Made by a program: the position numbers and the translations under genes. From Mycobacteroides chelonae (GTDB taxonomy: Bacteria; Actinomycetota; Actinomycetes; Mycobacteriales; Mycobacteriaceae), in the NCBI GenBank assembly GCA_014204435.1, contig JACHLF010000001.1, positions 310,001 through 374,000 of the forward strand: a stretch of 64,000 nucleotides of DNA. The letters run 5' to 3'. Below the pieces are notes generated by a model. It had not been told where the DNA came from, searched no databases, and worked only from the letters and a program-made list of their open reading frames with translations. Shown one piece after another: positions 33,449-50,422 of this stretch; position 1 is the stretch's first letter, and each line of letters starts with the position of its first letter.

Positions 33449-35629
33449 ATGACAGTCGAAACGAAGACGACATTCTGTCGTATCTGTGAACCGCTGTGCG
33501 GCATGATCGCCACGGTCGAAGACGGCAAGCTGCTCTCGCTGCGTCCAGACAAGGAGAACCCGGCGTCATCGGGGTTCTCCTGTCAGAAGGGGATTGCGTT
33601 CGCCGATGTGCACAACGATCCCGACCGGCTGATCACCCCGATGCGACACACACCTTCCGGGGAGTTCGAGCCGGTCGACTGGGATACCGCGATGGCCGAT
33701 ATCGCCGAGCGTGTGCGCGCTATCCACCAAGCGCATGGATCCGGCGCTTTGGGCTGGTACTTCGGCAACCCGGGGGCATTCAGCTATTCGCATGTGCTCT
33801 GGTTGTTGATGCTGAGCCTGGGATTCGGCTCCCGGCTGCATCTGTTCACGGCGGGTTCGCAGGACATCAACAGCCGTTTTGTCGCCAGTCAGCTGCTCTA
33901 TGGGAACTCGGTGACCATGCCGATTCCGGACATCCCACGCACCGACTTCTTGGTGGTCATCGGGGCCAATCCTGTCGTGTCCCACGGCTCCGGGGTGACC
34001 ATCCCGCGGATACGCGATCACATGAAGGCCGTGGTCAAGCGTGGGGGACGGGTGCTGGTGATCGATCCCCGCCGCACGGAAACTGCGGCGGACTTCGAAT
34101 GGCTCGGCATCGCCCCCGACGGGGACGCGTTTCTGCTGTTGTCGCTGCTGCAGGTGATGTTCGAGGAGGGGCTGGTCGAGCGGGCCCGGTTGGCCGAGCA
34201 GGCCAGCGGCGCCGCCTGGCTCGAGCGGCTGGCAAGGCCGTTCACGCCAGAATCGACGCAGGAGCACACCGGCATCGATCCCGGTGCCGTCCGGCGGTTG
34301 GCCCGCGATCTCGTCGGCGCCGACCGCTCCGTGGTGTACGGCAGGGTGGGCACGTGCCTCGGCCAAAATGGAACGCTCACAACGTATCTGCTCGATGTCG
34401 TAAACCTGGCCGCGGGAAACCTGGGTCGTGCGGGTGGCTCGATGTTCGGCTTGCTAGGCATGCCGGGGGAGCGGTACGCCATGAAGGCGGTCGGCGCGCT
34501 GCTGGGCTCGGTGTACCGCCGCCGTCGCTCCCGTATTGGCGGTTTCCCCTCGGTATTGGCGTCGGAACCAGCGGGGATCATGGCCAAGGAGATCACCACT
34601 CCGGGCCGGGGCCAGATTCGTGCGTTGTTCGTGGGGGCGGGAAACCCCGTGCTCTCGGTGCCCAACGGCAACGAGCTGGAGGCCGCGTTCGCGCAATTGG
34701 ACTTGATGGTGGGCATCGACCTCTATGTCAACGAGACGTTGGCGCACTGTGACTACGTGTTGCCGGCCACGACGATGTACGAGCGCGACGATTTCATGAT
34801 CCCCTTCGCGATGCTGCGGCCCGCGCCTTTCCGGCAGGTCACCGAGGCGGTGACGGCTCCGGCGGGGCAGGCGCGCCAGGAGTGGGAGATCATCGATGAC
34901 CTCACCAGCAGGCTCGGCGACCTCACGCCCGGTTTGCGGCTCATCGAGGGCATGCGCCAAACGCTGGCCGTGTTCGGTTCGCGGCTTCAGCCGCGGCTCT
35001 TCGTGGACGTGCTGATCAGGTTGTCCGAGGGGGGTGACCGATTCCGGCTGCGTCGCCGGGGCTTGACCTTCGATCGGCTCAGCCGCGAGTATCCGCACGG
35101 CAAGCTCCTCTCCGAACACTTGCCGGAGGTGCCGCTGTCGCATTCGGTGTCGTATCTCAATGGGCGGGTTCGACTGCAACACAAGGATATTGAGACCGAG
35201 GTCGCCTCGCTGACCGCGCGGACACACGATCCCCGGTTTCCGATGCGCCTGATCGGTATGCGGGAGGCTCGTTCGGAGAATTCCTGGATGCACAACGTGC
35301 CGATGCTGATGCGGGGCGGGCGAGTGCAACGTGCCCTCATCCATGCCTATGATGCCGACCGGCTCGGTGTGGCGACCGATGACCTGCTGACCATCACCTC
35401 CGCGCAGGGTGAGATCGAGGTGCCGGCTCAGGTCAGCAAGGACATCCTTCCGGGGGTTGTCGCCGTGCCGCACGGCTGGGGGCACCGTCGCCGCGCCGGA
35501 TGGAACATCGCCAACGCCAACCCGGGTGCCAACGTCAACCTGTTGATGTCCAGCGAGCCCGACGACCTGGAGGCGCTGGCCGGGATGGCGCGCCTGAACG
35601 GGGTACCCGTCCGCATCGAGCGGGCATGA
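33449..35629 (+). CDS. Molybdopterin oxidoreductase with 4Fe-4S cluster
   Basis: 726 residues from ATG (MTVETKTTF). N-terminal cluster motif CRICEPLCGM and, after 27 residues, CQKG supply the four cysteines. Bis-MGD domains follow: PIPDIPRTDFLVVIGANPVVSHG, IDPRRTETAADFEW, and AHCDYVLPATTMYERDDFM. The C-terminal domain ends with VAVPHGWGHRRRAGWNIANANPGANVN, the MGD-binding cap. No Tat signal, so cytoplasmic. The active-site Mo ligand seems to be in the SQDINSRF region, where no Cys or Sec is seen. It resembles formate-dehydrogenase-like enzymes of unknown substrate. No redox partner lies beside it. Confidence 0.8.
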   Translation: MTVETKTTFCRICEPLCGMIATVEDGKLLSLRPDKENPASSGFSCQKGIAFADVHNDPDRLITPMRHTPSGEFEPVDWDTAMADIAERVRAIHQAHGSGALGWYFGNPGAFSYSHVLWLLMLSLGFGSRLHLFTAGSQDINSRFVASQLLYGNSVTMPIPDIPRTDFLVVIGANPVVSHGSGVTIPRIRDHMKAVVKRGGRVLVIDPRRTETAADFEWLGIAPDGDAFLLLSLLQVMFEEGLVERARLAEQASGAAWLERLARPFTPESTQEHTGIDPGAVRRLARDLVGADRSVVYGRVGTCLGQNGTLTTYLLDVVNLAAGNLGRAGGSMFGLLGMPGERYAMKAVGALLGSVYRRRRSRIGGFPSVLASEPAGIMAKEITTPGRGQIRALFVGAGNPVLSVPNGNELEAAFAQLDLMVGIDLYVNETLAHCDYVLPATTMYERDDFMIPFAMLRPAPFRQVTEAVTAPAGQARQEWEIIDDLTSRLGDLTPGLRLIEGMRQTLAVFGSRLQPRLFVDVLIRLSEGGDRFRLRRRGLTFDRLSREYPHGKLLSEHLPEVPLSHSVSYLNGRVRLQHKDIETEVASLTARTHDPRFPMRLIGMREARSENSWMHNVPMLMRGGRVQRALIHAYDADRLGVATDDLLTITSAQGEIEVPAQVSKDILPGVVAVPHGWGHRRRAGWNIANANPGANVNLLMSSEPDDLEALAGMARLNGVPVRIERA

Positions 35630-35873
35630 CCGGCGCACGGGGCGGTGCATTCATGTTGCCGAGCGCATTCCGGACGCAGGTCATGGTGGCCATTCGTCTG
35701 CGCCCGGTGTGCGCTCGGTGCTACGGAGAAAGAAACACCGAAAATACTGGCGCTATCTCTTGACGGGCGGCGTGCAACGAGTCACTCTGTTTTGCAGCAC
35801 GGACAGTGCGGACAGCGGCACGGCAACAAGCGGGGCGCCTAGCCCGTGCTGATCCGCGGAATTGACCGGGCAG
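35630..35873. other. Intergenic stretch before the rpoB promoter
   Basis: About 240 bases without a convincing gene. The short open frames here have no ribosome sites or recognisable domains. I see no tRNA or strong hairpin. Confidence 0.5.
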
Positions 35874-35902
35874 TTGAACGCTGCGCGATAGTACGCTACT
35901 GT
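35874..35902 (+). promoter_or_regulatory. rpoB promoter
   Basis: TTGAAC, 17-base spacer, TACTGT. Transcription would start near 35909, giving a leader of about 120 bases before the TTG start. Confidence 0.6.
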
Positions 35903-36029
35903 TAGACGTTGCGCTGGCTGCCTCCTGCCCACCTTCCCTCGCCGTTGACGGTGTGGTCTTTGTCGTGTGTGTTTGGTCGTTCGCTTGCGCAAAACATCGC
36001 AGATGCGCGGCAACACTGGAGGACCGATC

Positions 36030-39533
<3,504 letters not shown>

Positions 39534-39580
39534 CTTCGTCCGTTTGATCGAACTATCCCGCAAGGGGAAAGGGAGTTTAC

Positions 39581-43528
<3,948 letters not shown>

Positions 43529-43548
43529 GACCTCCTAGCGCGAGTTCG

Positions 43549-43594
43549 GAAATGGAAAGGCCCCCGGGTTACACCCCGGGGGCCTTTCCATTTC
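43549..43594 (+). terminator. Terminator of rpoB-rpoC
   Basis: A perfect 20-bp stem (GAAATGGAAAGGCCCCCGGG and its complement) with a six-base loop TTACAC. Because the arms end in AAATGG/CCATTT it may act in both directions; the convergent membrane-protein gene ends inside it. Confidence 0.93.
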
Positions 43595-43991
43595 GCCGAG
43601 CCGTCCACGCGCGCCGTAACGTGCTGCCTACCACGACGACGAGAACCACCGGTGCGGTGAGCCATTCGAGGAACGCGTCGATCGCGATGATCGGCCCGGC
43701 TACCGGACACTGATGACGGAACTGTGCGTAGAAGAAGCCCTGCACCGCGGTGAGCGCCGCCAGGCTGAACCAAAAGAGCGCCCAGGAGTGACTGACCGCG
43801 AGCCCTGAGCCGCTCGAATTGCACATCACGAGGGTGGCGATGCCCATCGGGACCGCCACAATCGTTGCGGTGCCGTACACGATCCACCAGCGACAAATGT
43901 CCAGGCCGAGTTGCCCGGCGACGATCACGAACGGAAACACTACGGTGAGTATCGGCAATGCCACGCGTTCGATGAACTGTTGGTTGAGCAT
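43569..43991 (-). CDS. Four-helix membrane protein convergent with rpoC
   Basis: 140 residues with four hydrophobic segments at about 11-31, 38-58, 68-90 and 105-125. Start MLNQQFIERVALPILTVV. A short basic tail (RRAWTARRNGKAPGV) is encoded by the rpoC terminator itself, so the last ten residues read through the stem. No family recognised. Likely monocistronic. Confidence 0.55.
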   Translation of the reverse strand: MLNQQFIERVALPILTVVFPFVIVAGQLGLDICRWWIVYGTATIVAVPMGIATLVMCNSSGSGLAVSHSWALFWFSLAALTAVQGFFYAQFRHQCPVAGPIIAIDAFLEWLTAPVVLVVVVGSTLRRAWTARRNGKAPGV

Positions 43992-44127
43992 GCCAGAAGC
44001 CTATGTACGTAAGTGAAGTCGGTTCAGCGCACAAATACCTAGCTGTGCCACGCAATTCCACGCGCATTGTGGACGGTCTGTCCGGGTTTCCCGTGCAATA
44101 AGTGTCCACTCACGCAATGATGTCCGG

Positions 44128-45531
44128 GTGACCGTAGCCAATTCCGAATCCGAGACCCCCGACGCCGGGTATTCACGTGGCCTGTCGGCCCGCACTGTGC
44201 AGATGATTGCGATCGGCGGTGCCATCGGCACGGGCCTCTTCTACGGTGCTGGCGGTGCGATCGAGAAGGCCGGCCCGGCGCTCATCTTGGCCTATCTGGT
44301 CGCGGGGCTGGCCATCTTCGTGATTATGCGCGCGCTCGGTGAGCTCTTGGTTTACCGGCCCGTCTCCGGCAGCATCTCGGAGTACGCCGAGGAGTTCATG
44401 GGACGTTTCGCAGGATTCGCCAACGGGTGGACGTACTGGGCGGTGTGGGCCACGACGTGCATGGCCGAGATCACCGTGGCCGGTGTGTACATCCAACGAT
44501 GGTGGCCCGGTGTCCCGCAGTGGGTCACCGCACTGGTAGTCCTGCTCGTCCTGTTTGGGGCCAATCTGATTTCGGTGAAGATCTTCGGCGAGGCCGAGTT
44601 CTGGTTCTCGATGATCAAGGTGACTGCGATTCTCGGCATGATCATCATCGGTATCGGTGTGCTGCTTCCCATTTCGGGACTGGGGCCGGAATCCGGGCCG
44701 ACCGTCGCCAATCTATGGAACGACGGTGGCGTCTTCCCGACCGGCTTCGGGCAAGCCCTGTTGAGCCTGCAGATCGTGGTGTTCGCCTATGTCGGTGTCG
44801 AACTCGTCGGTGTCACGGCGGGGGAGGCCGAGAACCCGAAAGTGACCCTGCGTAAGGCAATCAACACCCTGCCGTTCCGCATCGGGTTGTTCTATGTGGG
44901 TGCGCTGATCGTCATTCTGTCGATCCAGGGCTGGCGGAACTACCACAAGGGGGAGAGTCCCTTCGTCGCCGTGTTCGAGTACCTCAACATTCCGCAGGCG
45001 GCGAACATCGTGAACTTCATCCTGCTGACGGCCGCGCTGTCGTCCTGTAACTCGGGTATCTATTCGACCGGCCGCATGGTGCGCAGCCTGGCGCAGCGCG
45101 GCGATGCTCCGGCAGGTCTGCAGGCACTGAGCTCGCGCCACGTCCCGATGTTGGCCATCTGCTTCTCGGCACTCGCCATGGGTATCGGGGTGTTCGTCAA
45201 CTGGCTCTCGCCGGACAAGGCATTCGCCTACATCACCTCCGTATCGACCATCGGCATCATCTTCGTGTGGGGCTCAATTCTGTTTTCCCACATGATTTAT
45301 CGGAAGCGGGTCGCTGCCGGCGAGCTGCCCGCCTCGGACTACAGGCTGCCTGGCGCGCCGGTGACCAATCTGTTGGCGCTGGGCTTCCTCGCCGTGGTGG
45401 TGGTGCTCTTGTTCTTCACCGATGACGGCCGCACCGCGATTCTGGTGGGTCTGGTGTGGTTCGTGATCGTGGTGCTCGGCTACTTCGTGCATCACGGCGA
45501 GCCTGCGGAGCGTGAAAAGCAAGACGCCTAG
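44128..45531 (+). CDS. APC amino-acid permease
   Basis: 467 residues, 12 helices. Signature SARTVQMIAIGGAIGTGLFYGAGGAI (about 20-45) and GANLISVKIFGEAEFWFSMIKV, with a conserved SCNSGIYSTGRMVRSLAQRGDAP loop. This places it in the proton-coupled AAT branch (AnsP, CycA, GabP and relatives); the substrate cannot be told from sequence. GTG start. The cytoplasmic tail ends in HHGEPAEREKQDA. Confidence 0.85.
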   Translation: MTVANSESETPDAGYSRGLSARTVQMIAIGGAIGTGLFYGAGGAIEKAGPALILAYLVAGLAIFVIMRALGELLVYRPVSGSISEYAEEFMGRFAGFANGWTYWAVWATTCMAEITVAGVYIQRWWPGVPQWVTALVVLLVLFGANLISVKIFGEAEFWFSMIKVTAILGMIIIGIGVLLPISGLGPESGPTVANLWNDGGVFPTGFGQALLSLQIVVFAYVGVELVGVTAGEAENPKVTLRKAINTLPFRIGLFYVGALIVILSIQGWRNYHKGESPFVAVFEYLNIPQAANIVNFILLTAALSSCNSGIYSTGRMVRSLAQRGDAPAGLQALSSRHVPMLAICFSALAMGIGVFVNWLSPDKAFAYITSVSTIGIIFVWGSILFSHMIYRKRVAAGELPASDYRLPGAPVTNLLALGFLAVVVVLLFFTDDGRTAILVGLVWFVIVVLGYFVHHGEPAEREKQDA

Positions 45532-45829
45532 ACCCGGGAGGTATCGAGCCTGACTCGACGGTCACTCGGCCCCCGGGCCCTTTGCCCAGCTGTGTCGGGA
45601 TGTCCTTGCGCACCCCCAGAAGGTGCTTGCCGCCGTACGGTGCCAAGGACCCCCCCATAGGTCACACCGAGCCGTCGAACACGACCTGAACCGATACTCG
45701 GGCTTTGGCGACGAAGGTGTCGACCACGGAGAAGGGGAGCCTGACGTATGCGTCGAGTCCTGTCCGAGAGCGCATGGAACATTTTGTTGTATGTCAAGGG
45801 CTGACGCTCGCGCAGAAGCGAGGGGGCCG
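45532..45829. other. Gap of about 300 bases without a clear gene
   Basis: Short frames exist on both strands, but none has a ribosome site or a recognisable motif. A weak stem CTCGC/GCGAG at 45807-45822 may end the minus-strand gene beside it. Confidence 0.45.
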
Positions 45830-46210
45830 CTAGAACGGTCGCATCACGTCATATCTGCTCGTTGCGACCGTGTCGATGTTGGTGTGGGCGGCGGGCCTGC
45901 GCAGCAGTGCGGACTCGGTGACGAGATAGCCGTGCACGGTCGCAGATGTCGCCGCGAGGACTGCCTCGATTTCCGACACCGCCGGGCTGTACGACTGCTG
46001 CACCCACACGCTAACCGCGGCGGCGAATGGCGGGTCCAGGGTCATCAGGGGCAGGCCGGCGGCTCGGACGGCGGCGTCGTGAACACAGACGGTCAGGCCG
46101 CGTGCTCCGGCGGTCCAGATCTTGTCGGTGGCGGCTGTGCGCAGCTGTTCTGCGTACTCGTCGGTGGCTGTATCGGATGGTTGGCGCAGCGCGAAGACGA
46201 CCTTCTCCAC
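45830..46210 (-). CDS. EthD-like / dimeric ferredoxin-fold protein
   Basis: 126 residues from GTG preceded by AAAAGGAAGC. Begins VEKVVFALRQPSDTATDEYAEQLRTAA, the EthD-type first strand and helix, with VHDAAVRAAGLPLMTLDPPFAAAVSVWV in the middle and a tail VHGYLVTESALLRR. EthD-fold proteins are small dimers near oxidation genes, of mostly unknown role. Divergent from the acyl-CoA dehydrogenase gene, with 84 bases between the two starts. The frame stays open upstream as a shadow of that gene, which hides the true start in a simple ORF listing. Confidence 0.6.
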   Translation of the reverse strand: MEKVVFALRQPSDTATDEYAEQLRTAATDKIWTAGARGLTVCVHDAAVRAAGLPLMTLDPPFAAAVSVWVQQSYSPAVSEIEAVLAATSATVHGYLVTESALLRRPAAHTNIDTVATSRYDVMRPF

Positions 46211-46294
46211 GCTTCCTTTTAGCGCACGGGTGCCATGGACAAGGGCATGCGAACAGATCTTGTGCGACTGTCGAGGAAATGTAACACTGGAGGC

Positions 46295-47929
46295 ATGGCC
46301 GATACTCATGTCGTCACCAATCAGGTCCCCCCGTTGCGCGACTACAACGCGGCGACGAGCCCCGTGCTGATGGAAGCCCTCATTCGTGAGGGAGGTCGGT
46401 GGGGCGTCGACGAGGTCGTCGAGGTTGGCGCACTCAACGGCACCGACGGCATGCAGCGCGCCGGGGAACTCGCGAACCGGAACCGCCCCGTGCTGCACAC
46501 CCACGATCGCTGGGGGCATCGGGTCGACGAAATCGAGTTCGACCCCGCCTATCACGAGCTCATGCGCGAGGCGGTCGCCCACGGACTGCACGGTGCGCCG
46601 TGGGCCGACGACCGGCCGGGTGCTCATGTGGTGCGTGCCGCCAAGACCGGAGTGTGGACGGCCGATCCGGGCCACATGTGTCCCATCTCCATGACCTATG
46701 CGGTGATTCCGGCGTTGCGTGCCAATCCCGAATTGGCGGCCGTCTACGAGCCGCTGCTGTCCAGTCGCGTCTATGAGCCCGTGCTGGCGGTACCCACCAC
46801 CAAGGCGGGGCTGACGGCGGGTATGTCCATGACCGAGAAGCAGGGCGGTTCGGATGTGCGCGCGGGTACCACCGTGGCCACCCCGAATGCAGACGGGAGC
46901 TACACGCTGGTCGGGCACAAATGGTTCACCTCGGCGCCGATGTGCGATGTGTTCCTGGCGCTCGCCCAGGCGCCCGGGGGCCTGTCGTGTTTCTTCCTGC
47001 CGCGGGTGCTGCCCGACGGCACCCGCAACCGGATGAGGTTGCAGCGCTTGAAGGACAAGCTCGGTAACCACTCCAACGCGTCCTCTGAGGTCGAGTACGA
47101 CGATGCCACGGCGTGGTTGGTGGGCGAGGAGGGTAAGGGAGTCAAGACCATCATCGAGATGGTCAACATGACGCGCCTGGACTGCACGCTCGGATCGGCC
47201 ACCAGCATGCGCACCGGCGTTGCGCTGGCGATGCATCACGCGCAGCACCGCAAGGCATTCGGTGAGTACCTCATCGATCAGCCGCTCATGCGTAATGTTC
47301 TTGCCGACCTCGCCATCGAGGCGGAGGTCGCCACCATGGTCGCGATGCGGATGGCGGGCGCCACCGACCGGGCCACCCGTGGAGACGAGACCGAGTCCTT
47401 GCTGCGTCGTATCGGGTTGGCCGCCAGCAAGTATTGGGTGTGCAAACGCGCCACTCCGCATGCCGGTGAGGCCATGGAATGTCTTGGCGGCAACGGCTAC
47501 GTCGAGGACTCGGGGCTGCCACGTCTGTATCGCGAGGCGCCGCTGATGGGAATCTGGGAGGGGTCGGGGAACGTGAGCGCGCTGGACACGTTGCGCGCCA
47601 TGGCCACCAAGCCCGAGTGCATCGAGGTGTTATTCAAGGAGCTTGCCCTGGCTCAGGGGCAGGACGAGCGCCTGGACCGCCACATCAACGGATTGCATTC
47701 GCAGTTGGGCGACCTGGAGTTCGTCACGTACCGCGCCCGTAAGGTCGCCGAGGACATCTGCCTCGCGCTGCAGGGCGCACTGCTGGTCCGCCACGGCCAC
47801 CCGGCGGTCGCCCAGGCGTTCTTGTCGACCCGGCTGGCCGGCGACTGGGGCGGCGCATTCGGCACTTTGCCCACCGGATTGGATCTGTCGCCGATCCTGG
47901 AGCGGGCGTCCGTCAAGGTGGGCAACTAG
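46295..47929 (+). CDS. fadE8: Acyl-CoA dehydrogenase, AidB-like (FadE8-like)
   Basis: 544 residues from ATG after CTGGAGG; an in-frame ATG 20 codons earlier lacks a ribosome site. AidB-branch features: an N-terminal extension VPPLRDYNAATSPVLMEAL, the FAD/substrate block MSMTEKQGGSDVRAGTTVA (about 186-204), VGHKWFTSAPMCDVFL, LQRLKDKLGNHSNASSEVEY, and AMECLGGNGYVEDSGLPRLYREAPLMGIWEGSGNV. First of four same-strand genes with echA4, a PaaX-like regulator and echA5. Substrate unknown; AidB-type enzymes show weak isovaleryl-CoA activity. Confidence 0.88.
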   Translation: MADTHVVTNQVPPLRDYNAATSPVLMEALIREGGRWGVDEVVEVGALNGTDGMQRAGELANRNRPVLHTHDRWGHRVDEIEFDPAYHELMREAVAHGLHGAPWADDRPGAHVVRAAKTGVWTADPGHMCPISMTYAVIPALRANPELAAVYEPLLSSRVYEPVLAVPTTKAGLTAGMSMTEKQGGSDVRAGTTVATPNADGSYTLVGHKWFTSAPMCDVFLALAQAPGGLSCFFLPRVLPDGTRNRMRLQRLKDKLGNHSNASSEVEYDDATAWLVGEEGKGVKTIIEMVNMTRLDCTLGSATSMRTGVALAMHHAQHRKAFGEYLIDQPLMRNVLADLAIEAEVATMVAMRMAGATDRATRGDETESLLRRIGLAASKYWVCKRATPHAGEAMECLGGNGYVEDSGLPRLYREAPLMGIWEGSGNVSALDTLRAMATKPECIEVLFKELALAQGQDERLDRHINGLHSQLGDLEFVTYRARKVAEDICLALQGALLVRHGHPAVAQAFLSTRLAGDWGGAFGTLPTGLDLSPILERASVKVGN

Positions 47930-47934
47930 CAGCT

Positions 47935-48840
47935 ATGGACACGTTGAAGACGATGACCTACGAGGTCACCGATCGGGTCGCGCGGATCACCTTCAACCGG
48001 CCCGAGCAGGGCAACGCCATCATCGCCGAGACTCCACTGGAATTGGCGGCACTCGTGGAACGTGCCGACCTGGATCCCCGGGTTCACGTGATTCTGGTGT
48101 CAGGCAGGGGCGAGGGTTTCTGTGGTGGCTTTGACCTGAGTGCCTACGCCGAGGCGAACGATGAAGGCTCGGCGCGGTATTCGGGCACCGCGCTGGACGG
48201 TCAGGTTCAGCTGCGCAACCACCTGCCGAACATCAACTGGGATCCCATGCTCGACTACCAGATGATGAGCCGGTTCACCCGTGGCTTCTCGTCGCTGTTG
48301 CATGCCAACAAGCCGACCGTCGTCAAGGTACACGGCTACTGCGTGGCCGGCGGTACCGACATCGCCTTGCACGCCGATCAGTTGATCGTCGCCGCCGATG
48401 CCAAGATCGGGTACCCACCCACCCGGGTATGGGGTGTCCCGGCCACCGGGCTGTGGGCACACAAACTGGGTGATCAACGCGCAAAACGTCTTCTGTTGAC
48501 CGGCGATTGCCTCTCCGGCGAGCAGGCCTACGAGTGGGGCCTTGCGGTCGAGGCGCCCACGCCGGACGAGTTGGACGAGCGCACCGAGCGGCTGGTCGCG
48601 CGGATCGCGGCGATGCCGTTGAACCAGCTGATGATGGTCAAACTGGCCTGCAACTCGGCGCTCATCAGCCAGGGGATCGCCAACAGCGCGATGGTCAGCA
48701 CCGTCTTCGACGGCATCTCCCGGCACACGGCTGAGGCGCACGCGTTCACCGCCGACGCTATCGCGAACGGTTACCGGGAGGCGGTCCGGCACCGCGACGA
48801 GCCCTTCGGCGATTACGGCCGTAAGCCCACCGAACTGTAG
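47935..48840 (+). CDS. echA4: Enoyl-CoA hydratase/isomerase (EchA4-like)
   Basis: 301 residues, five bases after fadE8. Crotonase core: ITFNRPEQGNAI, SGRGEGFCGGFDLSAYA (oxyanion Gly block), VHGYCVAGGTDIALHAD and KIGYPPTRVWGVPAT. The usual two catalytic Glu of hydratases at the second block are replaced (Asp in GGTDIALHAD), so it may have other crotonase chemistry. The stop overlaps the alternative GTG of the next gene. Confidence 0.87.
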   Translation: MDTLKTMTYEVTDRVARITFNRPEQGNAIIAETPLELAALVERADLDPRVHVILVSGRGEGFCGGFDLSAYAEANDEGSARYSGTALDGQVQLRNHLPNINWDPMLDYQMMSRFTRGFSSLLHANKPTVVKVHGYCVAGGTDIALHADQLIVAADAKIGYPPTRVWGVPATGLWAHKLGDQRAKRLLLTGDCLSGEQAYEWGLAVEAPTPDELDERTERLVARIAAMPLNQLMMVKLACNSALISQGIANSAMVSTVFDGISRHTAEAHAFTADAIANGYREAVRHRDEPFGDYGRKPTEL

Positions 48841-48842
48841 TG

Positions 48843-49586
48843 ATGGAAAACCCGGTCGATCATCATCCGATGACCGCTCGCTCGGTCATCCTGAGTCTGC
48901 TGCTGGGAGCGCATCCGGCCGAGCTGTCGGTGCGAGAAATCCGTTCGCTCACTACCTTGTTCGGTATCAGCGACACGACGGTTCGGGTGGCGCTCACCCG
49001 GATGGTCTCCGCCGAAGACCTTGTCAGAACCGACGCGGGATACCGGCTCGCCGAACGTCTGCAGGCGCGTCAGCTTCGGCAGGACGAGGCGTGCGATCCG
49101 CAACGAGGCTCCTGGGATGGCAACTGGACCCAGCTCGTGATCACCAGTGTGGGTCGCGATGCCCGCGACCGCAACGATCTGCGAACAGCCCTGCGGCAGA
49201 GACGTTTCGGTGAACTACGAGAGGGGGTGTGGCTGCGGCCGGATAATCTGGATATTGACCTGCCGGCGTCGGTGACGGCCCATGTGTGGGCGCTGCGTAC
49301 CCGAACCGAGCGTCCCGACGTGTTGGCCGCCCAATTGTGGGATTTGCCCGGGTGGTCCCTGTACGCAACGGCTCTGCTGCAGTGGTGGGAGCGGGCCGAG
49401 GCGATTCCCGCGCGATTCGTACTCGCCGCGGCGATGGTGCGGCATCTGTTGGCCGACCCGGTGCTGCCGGTTGAGTTGTTGCCGACGGACTGGCCTGCTG
49501 ATGAAATACGTGCCCGTTACCGAGAATTCAAGGATGAGTTGGTGGCACTGCGGGACACCGCGGAGATGGAGGAGACCTCGTCATGA
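48843..49586 (+). CDS. PaaX-family transcriptional regulator (Rv0674-like)
   Basis: 247 residues from ATG (a GTG one codon earlier is equally placed). N-terminal winged helix: TARSVILSLLLGAHPAELSVREIRSLTTLFGISDTTVRVALTRMVSAEDLV, followed by a PaaX-like C-terminal domain (RQRRFGELREGVWLRPDNLD). PaaX proteins sense aryl- or acyl-CoA esters. Lying between two crotonase genes, it probably senses a CoA ester that they process. Its stop overlaps echA5 (ATGA), so it is co-translated. Confidence 0.85.
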   Translation: MENPVDHHPMTARSVILSLLLGAHPAELSVREIRSLTTLFGISDTTVRVALTRMVSAEDLVRTDAGYRLAERLQARQLRQDEACDPQRGSWDGNWTQLVITSVGRDARDRNDLRTALRQRRFGELREGVWLRPDNLDIDLPASVTAHVWALRTRTERPDVLAAQLWDLPGWSLYATALLQWWERAEAIPARFVLAAAMVRHLLADPVLPVELLPTDWPADEIRARYREFKDELVALRDTAEMEETSS

Positions 49587-50359
49587 GTGAAGACATCGAG
49601 CCGGCCGTGCGGGTTGAGAGGTCGGGGCCGGTGACCACCGTCATCCTCAACCGGCCTCATGCGCGCAATGCCGTCGACGGCCCGACTGCGGCGGCGTTGC
49701 TCGCGGCCTTCACCGAGTTCGACGCGGACCCCGCGACATCGGTGGCGGTGCTCTGGGGTGACAACGGAACATTCTGTGCCGGAGCGGATCTCAAGGCAAT
49801 GGGGACTGACCGTGGAAACGAACTGTATCCGCACGGTCCTGGCCCGATGGGCCCCTCGCGGCTGCGGCTGTCCAAGCCGGTGATCGCGGCGGTCTCGGGG
49901 CACGCCGTCGCCGGCGGCATCGAACTCGCGCTGTGGTGCGATCTTCGGGTGGTCGAGGAGGACGCCGTGCTGGGCGTGTTCTGTCGGCGCTGGGGCGTTC
50001 CGCTCATCGACGGCGGCACGATCAGGTTGCCCCGGCTGATCGGGCACTCGCGTGCGATGGACCTCATCCTGACCGGGCGGCCCGTCATGGCGAATGAGGC
50101 ACTGGACATCGGACTCGTCAATCGGGTGGTTCCGCGCGGACGGGCCCGTGAGGCGGCTGAGACACTGGCCGCCGAGATCGCGGCCTTCCCGCAACAATGT
50201 GTGCGTGCCGACCGTGATTCGACGATCGCGCAATGGGGGATGACTGAGGAAGCAGCGCTGGACAACGAGTTTGGCAGCATCGAACGAGCGGCGGCAGAGG
50301 CGCTGGAGGGGGCCGGTCGGTTCGCCGCAGGCGCGGGTCGACACGGCGCCGGAGTCTGA
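49583..50359 (+). CDS. echA5: Enoyl-CoA hydratase/isomerase (EchA5-like)
   Basis: 258 residues. Crotonase blocks VTTVILNRPHARNAVDGPTA, GDNGTFCAGADLKAMG, SGHAVAGGIELALWCDLRV (Glu present) and FCRRWGVPLIDGGTIRLPRLIG. Residue identity at the catalytic positions is closer to a working hydratase than EchA4. Coupled to the PaaX-like gene upstream. Ends the operon. Confidence 0.9.
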   Translation: MSEDIEPAVRVERSGPVTTVILNRPHARNAVDGPTAAALLAAFTEFDADPATSVAVLWGDNGTFCAGADLKAMGTDRGNELYPHGPGPMGPSRLRLSKPVIAAVSGHAVAGGIELALWCDLRVVEEDAVLGVFCRRWGVPLIDGGTIRLPRLIGHSRAMDLILTGRPVMANEALDIGLVNRVVPRGRAREAAETLAAEIAAFPQQCVRADRDSTIAQWGMTEEAALDNEFGSIERAAAEALEGAGRFAAGAGRHGAGV

Positions 50360-50422
50360 CACGCCGAGTAGCGGCAGCGACACACTCGTACATCTAGGAG
50401 GCGCGCGGGTCGCGGACGTACG

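Noticed and set aside
45528..45797. 89-codon minus-strand frame in the gap before the EthD-like gene
   Set aside because: Arg-rich, no ribosome site and no motif; probably non-coding.
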